In this document: in pieces, positions 7,621-14,873 of the stretch
Position numbering within the stretch: the stretch's first letter is position 1
Layout of the letters: each line of letters starts with the position of its first letter
Source: Clostridium sp.
GTDB taxonomy: Bacteria; Bacillota; Clostridia; Lachnospirales; Lachnospiraceae
NCBI GenBank assembly: GCA_023664385.1
Contig: JAMPFU010000013.1
Location: 48,050 to 80,218 of the forward strand
Direction: 5' to 3'
Length of the DNA stretch: 32,169 nt
Made by a program: the position numbers and the translations under genes
Notes under the pieces: model-generated
The model's database searches: none
What the model was told of the DNA's origin: nothing
Seen by the model: the letters and a program-made list of their open reading frames with translations, nothing else

Positions 7621-8229
7621 TTAGTTTGCTTCGTCAGCCCACTGGTCTAAAAGCTCATTTACCCTGCTATTTGTCTTCTGTGAAATCTCAGGAAGGTCAC
7701 TGCCCCAAGACTTCGTTGCAGCCTTATAACCCTTCTCAATTGCCTTTCTCATTTCCTCAACCTTAGTTGCGTCACCACCGGTAAGTGCCTTTGCAAAATC
7801 AACAATTCTTGAAGCTGTCTGCTCAACGCCCCAATAACCGTCCTCAGCAACATCCTTCTTTGCCTGTGCAACAACCTCTGGGTCAACAGCAATCTTGCCG
7901 TCCTTAACTGCTGTCATCAAATCACTGAGCGATGCATACTCATGTGTCTCGCTCTGCTTTGTAAGAAGCTTGTCAACAAGTGATTGCAGTGATGCGAAAC
8001 GTGCCTCAGCGTCAGCCTTTAACTTCTCTATCGTAGCAGCATCAACCTTTGAAGACTTCGTGCTTGATGCTGTATATGTAACCGCTACAGAAGCTTTTGA
8101 TTCCTGTGATTTTTCGTATACTACTGCTGACTCGTCTGTCGATGCTGCAACAGCTTCCTTTTTTGTAGCAGCAGATGATGCAGTGTATGATGCAGTATAC
8201 GTACTTGAATTAACTCCGTTTAATTCCAT
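7621..8229 (-). CDS. Conserved hypothetical protein, Ser/Thr/Ala-rich N-terminus with alpha-helical C-terminal domain
   Basis: A 202-residue soluble protein. The first ~60 residues are low in complexity and rich in Ser, Ala, Thr and Tyr (repeated YTAS). Residues ~60-200 are helical and contain GYWGVEQTASRIVDFAKAL, then GGDATKVEEMRKAIEKGY, then a tail with WGSDLPEIS and a final acidic DQWADEAN. This C-terminal pattern looks like a conserved family I recall from Firmicutes and proteobacterial hypothetical proteins, but I cannot assign a function. No signal peptide or membrane helix is seen. The ATG at 8229 is chosen because AAGGAGG lies 9 nt upstream; an in-frame TTG at 8235 would be too close. 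The gene is monocistronic with its own terminator and is bracketed by ~80-bp inverted repeats. Confidence 0.75.
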   Translation of the reverse strand: MELNGVNSSTYTASYTASSAATKKEAVAASTDESAVVYEKSQESKASVAVTYTASSTKSSKVDAATIEKLKADAEARFASLQSLVDKLLTKQSETHEYASLSDLMTAVKDGKIAVDPEVVAQAKKDVAEDGYWGVEQTASRIVDFAKALTGGDATKVEEMRKAIEKGYKAATKSWGSDLPEISQKTNSRVNELLDQWADEAN

Positions 8230-8400
8230 ATCCAATACCCTCCTTGGTTATATTTGAATGCTAGATTAAGCCCCTCCAACAATGCGGTACCACCGCCTCA
8301 GTTGAAAGAGCTTGAAATCTTATAAGGTCTTGTACTTTCAATTAATATATCGGTTATTAATGCTATTACTTAACCTTCCATATGAAATTTTTTTGTTCTT

Positions 8401-8480
8401 TTATAAATCCTGCTAAGCTTCGCCCATAGTGCCATAAAAGTACTGGTGGTATAAAAAGTGTCAAAGGCACTTTGTTCTGC
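8401..8480 (-). repeat. Inverted-repeat copy B flanking the 7621-8229 gene
   Basis: On the minus strand it reads AGAACAAAGTGCCTTTGACA at its start and ends with GGGCGAAGCTTAGCAGGATT, matching copy A at 7421-7499. The start forms a hairpin followed by a T run, so it could also end transcription from the upstream sipL-like gene. With copy A it brackets a ~1.06-kb segment holding a single gene. Confidence 0.6.
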
Positions 8481-8524
8481 TGTTATTTCATTATATGCGC
8501 TCCACCAACAAATATGCTTCTTTT

Positions 8525-10153
8525 TTATGATTTTACAATGATAAGCCTGTCGCCCTCTTTAATTGCGTCCGTTTCAAGATTATTTACCTTCCGTATGGAT
8601 TCGGTTGTGGCATAATATTTTCTTGCAATTGACCATATCGTATCGTCCTTTTTAACAACATAGCCCACAATTCCCGGCATTGCGCCTTTTTTCTCATAAT
8701 CTATGTCATTTAACTTCATATCCATAATTACGTTTGCCGATGTCTTTTCAAATACCGATATGCCAAGGCTTATCTGTGCCTTTATTTCCATTTCCTCACT
8801 GTTGAGAAGCGTTGCTCCTAGCTGGTCGAGCTCAGGCACTATTCTTATGGAGGTTTCCTTATCCATGTCTGCCGCTTCAACAAAATGCTCAAACGGTACA
8901 TGAACATTCATGCAGTTCATAGGGTCGTCATTGCTGGATATGTACAAAACATTACATTTTACAACACCTGATATATGTATGATTCCTTTGCCGTCCATAC
9001 CCGCCTGTTGGTCAGGTGCAATATCTCCACTCTCCTCCTGAATATACTGCATTGCTTCACTATTTTTTTTCACGCTTACATCATCAATGTCAACACTGCC
9101 ATAAATGTGACAGATCTGTAAAAGCTTTCCACCCTCGCTATTTATCCGTTTTCTATGGCTTACCTTCGCCTTCGCAACATTTCTCATCAAAAGATTTTCA
9201 TATTCAAAGACCTCTGTCTCCGGCTCAACCTGAACCTGTGGCGAATACAAATCAGCCAAAAGCGTAGCCTCTTTATCCTCGTAAAGCTTTATATTCATGT
9301 CAACGCAGTAGTCCACGCCGATAATTCTCGGCTCGCCGTCTGCGTCCTGCCTGATTGTTACATCTCCCTTTCCAAGCACACAATTTGATTCCAAAACCAT
9401 TCCCTCTGTCGTTCCCTGACATTCCATTTCCTTTGTAATTGCTCTTACAGAGAAAAGATACTGTATCGGCAGATGCTCCTCCTGCCCCTTATATATGATA
9501 AATATTTCAACCTCGCCCCTGATTAAAAGGGAATTATCCCCTGCCTTTGTATCCATGTTGCGAAGCTCAACGGAGGACCATAAAATTTCACTGATGTTAG
9601 GCTTTGTTTTCGGAATATCTATCTCCTCTTTTATTCTGAAAACGTCACGCTTACAAATTGCTGTTTCCGTATATGCCACCTTTTTATACTGACATTCAAT
9701 TCCCTGCCCGTTATCCAAATCTATGGCTGCATTTACCTTATCCTCATGGTATATGCTTACCTCATTGCCGATAAGCCCCCGGACCTCCAGCTTTCTTGAG
9801 TTGATAATGCTAATCGTTAAATCCTCAAGTCTGCATCTGCTCTCAGCACGGTTTGATTTACCTGCACCGTCAATATTTACAAAATCCTCTATGGGTATCT
9901 CCCCGCAAAATACCTCCATATTCTGTTTATCCTTGTCTGTCTTGTACATTACCTTAAAACAAACAACCCCTACGACACGTACCTTTCCCTCCTCGTAGGA
10001 TACATCCTCCACAACCACATTTCCATCAGTAGCAATTATATTTTCTATGTCATCCTTGCAGTCCGGAATATTAAAATCGTCATCTATTGTAAGCTGTGAG
10101 TATTTCGATGTTTTCAAAATACTCGTATGTATATCCTTTCTTACAAAATCCAT
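8525..10153 (-). CDS. sipL: SPOCS (DUF3794) and LysM domain spore coat protein, SipL-like
   Basis: A 542-residue protein with repeated DUF3794/SPOCS domains and a C-terminal LysM module (about residues 497-542, starting GYVVKKDDTIWSIARKYYAT). This architecture and length match SipL of clostridia, which binds SpoIVA and anchors the coat to the forespore surface through its LysM domain. No signal peptide is present, as expected for a mother-cell cytosolic coat protein. The ATG at 10153 is chosen since GGAGG lies 4-5 nt upstream; a GTG at 10177 is weaker. It stands alone between a PrcB-like lipoprotein gene and the repeat-flanked gene. Identification rests on domain order; other DUF3794/LysM proteins exist. 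Confidence 0.82.
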   Translation of the reverse strand: MDFVRKDIHTSILKTSKYSQLTIDDDFNIPDCKDDIENIIATDGNVVVEDVSYEEGKVRVVGVVCFKVMYKTDKDKQNMEVFCGEIPIEDFVNIDGAGKSNRAESRCRLEDLTISIINSRKLEVRGLIGNEVSIYHEDKVNAAIDLDNGQGIECQYKKVAYTETAICKRDVFRIKEEIDIPKTKPNISEILWSSVELRNMDTKAGDNSLLIRGEVEIFIIYKGQEEHLPIQYLFSVRAITKEMECQGTTEGMVLESNCVLGKGDVTIRQDADGEPRIIGVDYCVDMNIKLYEDKEATLLADLYSPQVQVEPETEVFEYENLLMRNVAKAKVSHRKRINSEGGKLLQICHIYGSVDIDDVSVKKNSEAMQYIQEESGDIAPDQQAGMDGKGIIHISGVVKCNVLYISSNDDPMNCMNVHVPFEHFVEAADMDKETSIRIVPELDQLGATLLNSEEMEIKAQISLGISVFEKTSANVIMDMKLNDIDYEKKGAMPGIVGYVVKKDDTIWSIARKYYATTESIRKVNNLETDAIKEGDRLIIVKS

Positions 10154-10232
10154 ACGCCCTCCAAAAATAATTATCACATTTATAACCTATGTTCTAAAAT
10201 ATATTCCAAAGGTTCTGCAATTATTCATAAAA

Positions 10233-10670
10233 TCAATCAACGTTAAACACCACGGGCCGGTCTATTTTTTCGCACTTAATTACAATGTAGGGACACATTG
10301 ACGGCTCACTTACGGAAGCGTCCGATTTTGTCTGTGTGCTTGTTGATAAGTCCGCATCTATATATATTGCATTTTCCGTTAAAAATAAATCATTGATGAC
10401 AACACTGTAATTCGCCCTGCTGTGCTCCCCATAGCCCACGGCGATATATAGATATTCGCCGCTTACATACGACAGCTTAAATGGTTTCGCCTTTTTTTCA
10501 TCAATAATTGTTCTCAGCTCGTCAGGCATTCTTGTGCTGTCACAAACCGTAAATTCTATATCCTTGCGCACCTCCTCCCCTTTTTTGCTGCTACAGCCTG
10601 CCGCCAAAACAGACAATGCGCAGACAAATAAAAATGGAACAATTTTGATAAATCTTTTTATTGCCTTCAC
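10233..10670 (-). CDS. Lipoprotein with PrcB-like C-terminal domain
   Basis: A 145-residue secreted lipoprotein. The signal peptide is basic (MKAIKRFIK) and hydrophobic and ends in the lipobox LAAGC with Cys26, so it should be anchored outside the membrane. Residues ~65-120 (FKLSYVSGEYLYIAVGYGEHSRANYSV... then ENAIYIDADL) resemble the protease-complex subunit PrcB C-terminal domain, a small beta-rich domain of poorly known role in Firmicutes. The start codon is GTG, with AGGAG about 10 nt upstream. It lies 79 nt upstream of the sipL-like gene, so the two may be co-transcribed. The domain call is moderate. Confidence 0.72.
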   Translation of the reverse strand: MKAIKRFIKIVPFLFVCALSVLAAGCSSKKGEEVRKDIEFTVCDSTRMPDELRTIIDEKKAKPFKLSYVSGEYLYIAVGYGEHSRANYSVVINDLFLTENAIYIDADLSTSTQTKSDASVSEPSMCPYIVIKCEKIDRPVVFNVD

Positions 10671-10755
10671 CCTTTATCAGCTCCTATGTGGCTTTTAAAA
10701 ATAATATGTGGCAATTTATCTAATCATTCCATTTTTGTGATACATTTACTGTTTT

Positions 10756-11748
10756 TTATTTCTTTTCTTCCAACCTATGTAATTTTTCTATGCTTTCAAG
10801 GAAATGACATTCAACAGGAGAAAGGACATCTTCCTGCTTTTTCCGATATTTCTCATATTCTTCATGTGCTTTCTCAAGGGCTTGTTTATGAGTAATCCTT
10901 CCTTTCGCAGTTAAAATATCCCTTCTTGTCATTTTTAAATAATCATCAATCGTTTCCAACCAATCCTTCATATACATCGGCTCTTGATTTAGGGCATGAA
11001 CCTCCGCAATATCCAAATATGCCATAACGATTTTATTTAATGCATCTATTTCTTTTTCGTCTAAATAATTCTTTGCAACCTCTACATCAGAACGTTTGAT
11101 TTCTTTCCCAGCCCACGCTGTTAATCCCATATTATTTTTATCCGCATCTGCCCGCTGATAGATTATTTCTGCTGCCGTGTGTTTGTGAGCCGCCCAGTGC
11201 ATTTTATTCTGTACCTGTTTAAAAAATAAAATCGAACTTTCTGACTTCGGGTCATAATCGATGCTGGTTGCATATATTTCCAAGACTTTTCTCCAAAATA
11301 CCTTTTCAGAAGAACGAATATCTCTGATACGAGCCAATAATTCGTCAAAATAATTTCCACCTCCAAGATTTTTAAGTCGATCATCATCTAATGCGAACCC
11401 TTTTTTCATATATTCTTTCAAAATTGAAGTGGCCCATATTCTAAACTGTGTTCCTCTAAGGGATTTTACCCGATAACCAACGGAAATAATAACATCTAAA
11501 TTATAGAAATCAACTTGATAAGTTTTTCCGTCAGAAGCAGTATAGGCAAATTTTGCCCAAACTGTCTCTTTTACCAATTCCCCTTCTTTAAAAATATTTC
11601 TTACGTGTTTTCCAATTACGCTTTTATCTCGTTGAAATAACTCGGCCATTTGATCTATGGAAAGCCAAACAGTATCTTGATCGAACGTTACTTCTATTTT
11701 CGTTATACCATCTTCCGTAGTATACATAATTATATTTGATTGTGGCAT
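10756..11748 (-). CDS. RhuM family protein
   Basis: A 330-residue soluble protein with the hallmarks of the RhuM (virulence RhuM) family. These are an opening strand IIMYTTEDGITKIEVTFDQDTVWLS, the helix-turn-helix-like AELFQRDKSVIGKHVRNIFKEGEL, and the conserved VDFYNLDVIISVGYRVKSLRGTQFRIWAT. RhuM was named from a Salmonella pathogenicity island, and the family is scattered in accessory DNA, often near restriction or toxin genes; its biochemical role is not established. The ATG at 11748 is preferred (GGAGG 5 nt upstream), though ATGs at 11751 and 11760 are in frame. It has no obvious partner gene here and is followed by a housekeeping-type region, so it is probably a horizontally acquired single-gene insertion. 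Confidence 0.9.
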   Translation of the reverse strand: MPQSNIIMYTTEDGITKIEVTFDQDTVWLSIDQMAELFQRDKSVIGKHVRNIFKEGELVKETVWAKFAYTASDGKTYQVDFYNLDVIISVGYRVKSLRGTQFRIWATSILKEYMKKGFALDDDRLKNLGGGNYFDELLARIRDIRSSEKVFWRKVLEIYATSIDYDPKSESSILFFKQVQNKMHWAAHKHTAAEIIYQRADADKNNMGLTAWAGKEIKRSDVEVAKNYLDEKEIDALNKIVMAYLDIAEVHALNQEPMYMKDWLETIDDYLKMTRRDILTAKGRITHKQALEKAHEEYEKYRKKQEDVLSPVECHFLESIEKLHRLEEKK

Positions 11749-11930
11749 CATGTCCTCCATACAAGGAATATTTATGTTTCCAAAGCAAATTTATTTTTAG
11801 TATATCACAATATTGAAACAAATGAAGCACTATTCTTGAATTTTATACATGATCAGATGGACAACTTCTATACAGTGAACAAAGTCTTTGGACATACGCT
11901 TACAAATATCTATGTATCATTGGGCTGCCA

Positions 11931-11954
11931 CAATAAAACATGCTTACACTGCAT
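11931..11954 (-). terminator. Weak terminator candidate after the YwmB-family gene
   Basis: On the minus strand CATGC and GCATG form a 5-bp stem with a 7-nt loop followed by TTTTATT, about 30 nt after the stop codon. The stem is short, so termination here is uncertain. The rest of the 234-bp gap to the RhuM gene (11749-11982) shows no convincing gene. Confidence 0.35.
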
Positions 11955-11982
11955 GGCTTTATATGGCTGCCCCTTACAAATT

Positions 11983-12744
11983 TTAAAAGGATTTATCTAT
12001 AAATGGTATGGCTCTATGAATGAGTGTAAGATCATTTTCCGCATCATAGGTAAAAGCAATGTTTACATTTACCTTTTCTCCGTCCTGATACACAAACTCA
12101 TTTATGCCCGTACTATATGCATATACACATACACCTTCATCAAGCTCCAGCTCCTTTACCTTTTTCGCATCCATCTCATTAAAAAAGCTGCTGATTTCAT
12201 TTTCCATTTCCTGCTGTGTAAGCTTTCCCTTGACCTGATTGCATACATAAAGATTTGTGTTTGCCCCCATTCCAAGCTCCTCGTACATATTTACAAGAAT
12301 GTCCTTATATTCATATACGGACGCTGTTGCGGCTCCTTTTAAGCTTATCTCTATCAATACGTAATTTTCAAATTCCTGCTGCCCATATTCATCCACAACG
12401 GCAATGGAGATAAGCTTGATTTTTGTATCTCCCTGTGCCCCAAGCTTTACAAGCTCTGTCGTTTCATTGCCATTATCCTGTCTGTGATTTATTTCATAAC
12501 CCGATGTAATGCCAAGCTTTTCGGCAAATTTTTTTACCATTTGTTCCTTTTTTGACGGCATAAGCTCCTGTCTGTCATAAAACGCATAGGCTCTCACGCT
12601 GCTTTCGGAAATTCCCGAAACGCCCTCGCCCATAACCTGCTGTACCATTTTTTTCTCCCGGTTGACAGATGCATTTATAAAAAGCTGTAACAGCACTGCC
12701 GACCATATTAATGCGATAAGATATATTTTTGATTTCTTATTCAT
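11983..12744 (-). CDS. YwmB-family (TATA-box-binding-like fold) membrane-anchored protein
   Basis: A 253-residue protein with one N-terminal membrane helix (about residues 5-24, IYLIALIWSAVLLQLFI) and an extracytoplasmic remainder. The second half has the pattern of YwmB proteins: an LGMGANTNLYVCNQVKGKL strand-turn, an FNEMDAKKVKELELDEGVCVYAYST segment, and a final strand with IHRAIPFIDKSF. YwmB is a sporulation-linked Firmicutes family with a TBP-like fold and unknown function, often next to spoIID. The ATG at 12744 follows GGGAGG by 6 nt; extension to 12816 would use a weak start inside the structured leader. The leader (12767-12836) is shared with the unrelated gene at 21392. Family assignment is moderate. 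Confidence 0.7.
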   Translation of the reverse strand: MNKKSKIYLIALIWSAVLLQLFINASVNREKKMVQQVMGEGVSGISESSVRAYAFYDRQELMPSKKEQMVKKFAEKLGITSGYEINHRQDNGNETTELVKLGAQGDTKIKLISIAVVDEYGQQEFENYVLIEISLKGAATASVYEYKDILVNMYEELGMGANTNLYVCNQVKGKLTQQEMENEISSFFNEMDAKKVKELELDEGVCVYAYSTGINEFVYQDGEKVNVNIAFTYDAENDLTLIHRAIPFIDKSF

Positions 12745-12766
12745 AACTGACCTCCCTATTTGAATG

Positions 12767-12836
12767 TCAGCCCATTTCAAAATTGCTCTCTGCATATGTT
12801 CCGATTTATTTTGCAAATCGAGAACTCATGGGCTGA
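12767..12836 (-). ncRNA. Candidate three-way-junction leader RNA, copy 1 (before the YwmB-family gene)
   Basis: The minus-strand transcript can form a closing stem P1 (TCAGCCCAT with ATGGGCTGA, 9 bp) and a long hairpin P2 (GTTC plus CGATTT against AAATCG plus GAAC with one bulged A). A small hairpin P3 (TGC/GCA) completes a three-way junction. P1 ends 22 nt before the start codon with GGGAGG in between. Copy 2 at 22101-22168 has the same layout with a different but still paired P1. Confidence 0.55.
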
Positions 12837-12870
12837 TACGTTTTGCTCATCTTTATCGGTGTTTTAATTG

Positions 12871-12898
12871 TTGACAGTTTTTTTGGTTGCCATACATA
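12871..12898 (+). promoter_or_regulatory. Possible rsmG promoter
   Basis: TTGACA (12871-12876) is a perfect -35; after 16 nt comes TACATA, a poor -10. Used as a promoter, transcription toward rsmG would cross the whole palindrome at 12925-13093. Weak evidence. Confidence 0.3.
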
Positions 12899-12924
12899 CA
12901 GTTTTTAATGTAGAATATGTAGAT

Positions 12925-13093
12925 GGCAGGCACTGTATAGCGGGGTATTTTTGTACATCTGCAACAAAAACCGTTTGAAACGTTGGTACTTAGCGAGGTT
13001 TTTTCGAGCTTAGTACCATTACGTTTCAATCGGAGCGCAAGCGTTTTTTCTTTTGCAGATGTACAAAATACCATGATATGCAGTGCCGCTGCC
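12925..13093. repeat. 169-bp imperfect palindrome between divergent genes
   Basis: Matched arm segments run inward: GGCAG and CACTG near the left end with CAGTG and CTGCC near the right, then GGTATTTTTGTACATCTGCA with TGCAGATGTACAAAATACC, then TTTGAAACG with CGTTTCAA, then GGTACTTAGC with GCTTAGTACC around a short centre. The right arm has an extra internal segment with GCGCAAGCG. This is the size and form of a MITE-like or foldback element. It lies in the presumed 5' leader of rsmG and upstream of the divergent YwmB-family gene. The only reading frame through it is a by-product of the palindrome. Confidence 0.8.
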
Positions 13094-13133
13094 CCACTAT
13101 GTTAAAAACACATATCAAAAGGATTGTATCACT

Positions 13134-13850
13134 ATGAACAGATTAAAAGCTTATATAGAAAATGCTACCAATCAAAAGCTGTCATTGTCAGATGTTCAGC
13201 TTCGGCAGTTTGAGCTGTTTTATGAAATGTTGATTGAACGAAACAAGGTTATGAACCTCACCGCAATTACGGACAGGGAGGAGGTTATTTTAAAGCATTT
13301 TATTGACAGCCTTTCCATTGCCGAGTGCTGTGACATGTCGGAGGAGCTGTCAGTCATTGATGTGGGAACGGGCGCAGGTTTTCCGGGCATACCGCTTAAA
13401 ATAGCGTTTCCTTGGCTTGAAGTAACGCTTTTTGATTCCCTAAATAAACGGATTGTTTTTATTCAGGAGGTTATTCATGCGCTTGGACTTGAAAAATGCA
13501 ATGCCATTCACGGCAGGGCAGAGGACGGTGGACGGAACAAGCTTCTGCGTGAGCGCTTTGACCTTGCCGTATCACGTGCAGTTGCAAACCTTTCCACCCT
13601 GTCAGAATACTGCCTGCCCTTTGTAAAGCAGGGCGGACATTTCATCTCTTACAAAACAAATTCTGCCGATGAGGAAATTTTAAAAGCAGAAAATGCAATA
13701 TCAACATTAGGCGGCACTCATAAGAAAACCTTAAAGCTACTGCTTCCTGATTCTGATATAGGCAGAAGCCTTGTCGTAATAAAAAAAATAAAGCCTACGC
13801 CTAAGTCATATCCGAGAAAAGCCGGTATAGCAAACAAACAGCCCCTTTAA
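13134..13850 (+). CDS. rsmG: 16S rRNA (guanine-N7)-methyltransferase RsmG
   Basis: RsmG (GidB) methylates N7 of G527 in the 530 loop of 16S rRNA; loss gives low-level streptomycin resistance in several bacteria. The 238-residue product has the family N-terminal helices, FYEMLIERNKVMNLTAITD, motif I DVGTGAGFPGIPLKI beginning at residue 76, and the RAVANLSTLSEYCLPFVKQGG region. The ATG at 13134 is chosen with AAAGGA upstream; a longer frame from 13083 would start in the palindrome. It is the only sizeable plus-strand gene in the left 25 kb. It lacks the usual neighbours mnmE and mnmG, and parA/parB are 17 kb away. The stop codon lies inside the terminator hairpin. Confidence 0.95.
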   Translation: MNRLKAYIENATNQKLSLSDVQLRQFELFYEMLIERNKVMNLTAITDREEVILKHFIDSLSIAECCDMSEELSVIDVGTGAGFPGIPLKIAFPWLEVTLFDSLNKRIVFIQEVIHALGLEKCNAIHGRAEDGGRNKLLRERFDLAVSRAVANLSTLSEYCLPFVKQGGHFISYKTNSADEEILKAENAISTLGGTHKKTLKLLLPDSDIGRSLVVIKKIKPTPKSYPRKAGIANKQPL

Positions 13851-13871
13851 TGAAAGGGGCTGTTTGTTTTT
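13835..13871 (+). terminator. rsmG terminator overlapping its stop codon
   Basis: A perfect 14-bp stem (13835-13848 with 13853-13866), 4-nt loop and a T-rich tail. The TAA stop sits at the top of the stem and loop. It lies between convergent rsmG and the exonuclease gene and could serve both. Confidence 0.9.
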
Positions 13872-13879
13872 AGAATGAA

Positions 13880-14851
13880 TTACTTATACGGATTTTGTCT
13901 GTCTTTTTTCTCATGGCGTTTGTCCTGACGCTTCTGCCTTAATTCATCCTGTCTCTCTTTTATATTTTCCATTCCTTTTTTGTCTGTTGGAAGCATTGTT
14001 TTTATTGCAAAAACCTTTCCATCCTTCGTCTGCTTAAACCTTATCTTTCCTGCTACAAGACCATGATACCAGCATCTGCCTACACCGGCATAGGTATTTG
14101 GCGTGTTCACAAACCACTTTATCTTTTTTGTAAGCTTCTTCCCACATTTATAGCATCTCATTGTGATGAGGTCTTTATCAGCTATCGCTTCGCTCTTGTC
14201 CTGATACACTCTCGTAATATGCTCCATATAATTTTTATGGTAGGCGATTATTTCTTCATTTTTTTCCTGAGGTGTATTGTAAATATCATAGGAATATCTG
14301 TCCTCTAAGTCGCTGGGGTTTATCTCCTTTAAAACCATTCCAGTGTAATAAGCATCATTTACCGCTGAATGAAACGGCCGGTCTATCGTAATACCAAGCT
14401 TATTAACGGCTTTCTCAAGCTTTGCAATGGCTCCATCATCATCTATCAGATCAGCATATATCTGTTGGACATTATAAAATTTAAGCGGAAATTCCAATTG
14501 CTTCATGTAATAATAATCCATATTATTTTGCAGATAGTTTAAGTCCATGGCGCCCCATGTACAAAATATGTAATCGTTTCTGCACCACTTTATGAACTCC
14601 CTGCATACCATGTCAAAGGGTCTTCCCTTTTTCAAGGTGTCCTCATCATAATTTAATATTGCCTTTATATGAGGCTGTAGCTTTCGGTAAAGCCTCGGCT
14701 TAATTATGCTTGAATAGCTGTCTACCATATTCAATTTTTCATCGAGCTTTACAGCTCCAATTTCGATTATCTCAAAAGGCATCCTAGCGTTTTCAAACTC
14801 TCTGCCGCCACAGCTCTGATTCCATTCAAGATCCAAAACAATATAATTCAT
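13880..14851 (-). CDS. DEDDh 3'-5' exonuclease (KapD/ERI-1-like)
   Basis: A 323-residue exonuclease of the DnaQ/RNase T superfamily. Catalytic acidic residues are visible: Asp7 and Glu9 in VLDLEWNQ, Asp103 in WGAMDLNYL, and His161 with Asp166 in HSAVNDAYYT. The long spacing and the LDLEWNQ start resemble the ERI-1/KapD group, which acts on RNA or DNA 3' ends. The C-terminal ~110 residues are an addition with CYKCGKK and a later Cys/His pair (CWYHG), perhaps a zinc-binding RNA-contact module, then a lysine/arginine/glutamine-rich tail. Start ATG at 14851. It stands alone, convergent with rsmG. The family is firm; the substrate is unknown. Confidence 0.87.
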   Translation of the reverse strand: MNYIVLDLEWNQSCGGREFENARMPFEIIEIGAVKLDEKLNMVDSYSSIIKPRLYRKLQPHIKAILNYDEDTLKKGRPFDMVCREFIKWCRNDYIFCTWGAMDLNYLQNNMDYYYMKQLEFPLKFYNVQQIYADLIDDDGAIAKLEKAVNKLGITIDRPFHSAVNDAYYTGMVLKEINPSDLEDRYSYDIYNTPQEKNEEIIAYHKNYMEHITRVYQDKSEAIADKDLITMRCYKCGKKLTKKIKWFVNTPNTYAGVGRCWYHGLVAGKIRFKQTKDGKVFAIKTMLPTDKKGMENIKERQDELRQKRQDKRHEKKDRQNPYK

Positions 14852-14873
14852 GTCAAATCCTTTGTCAAAATTA

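Noticed and set aside
11740-12342. A 200-codon plus-strand open frame
   Set aside because: Most of it is antisense to the YwmB-family gene; composition is rich in Ile, Tyr and Cys and no start site is plausible.
12853-13074. A 73-codon minus-strand open frame in the palindrome
   Set aside because: It is produced by the inverted-repeat arms, has no ribosome binding site and no protein-like composition.
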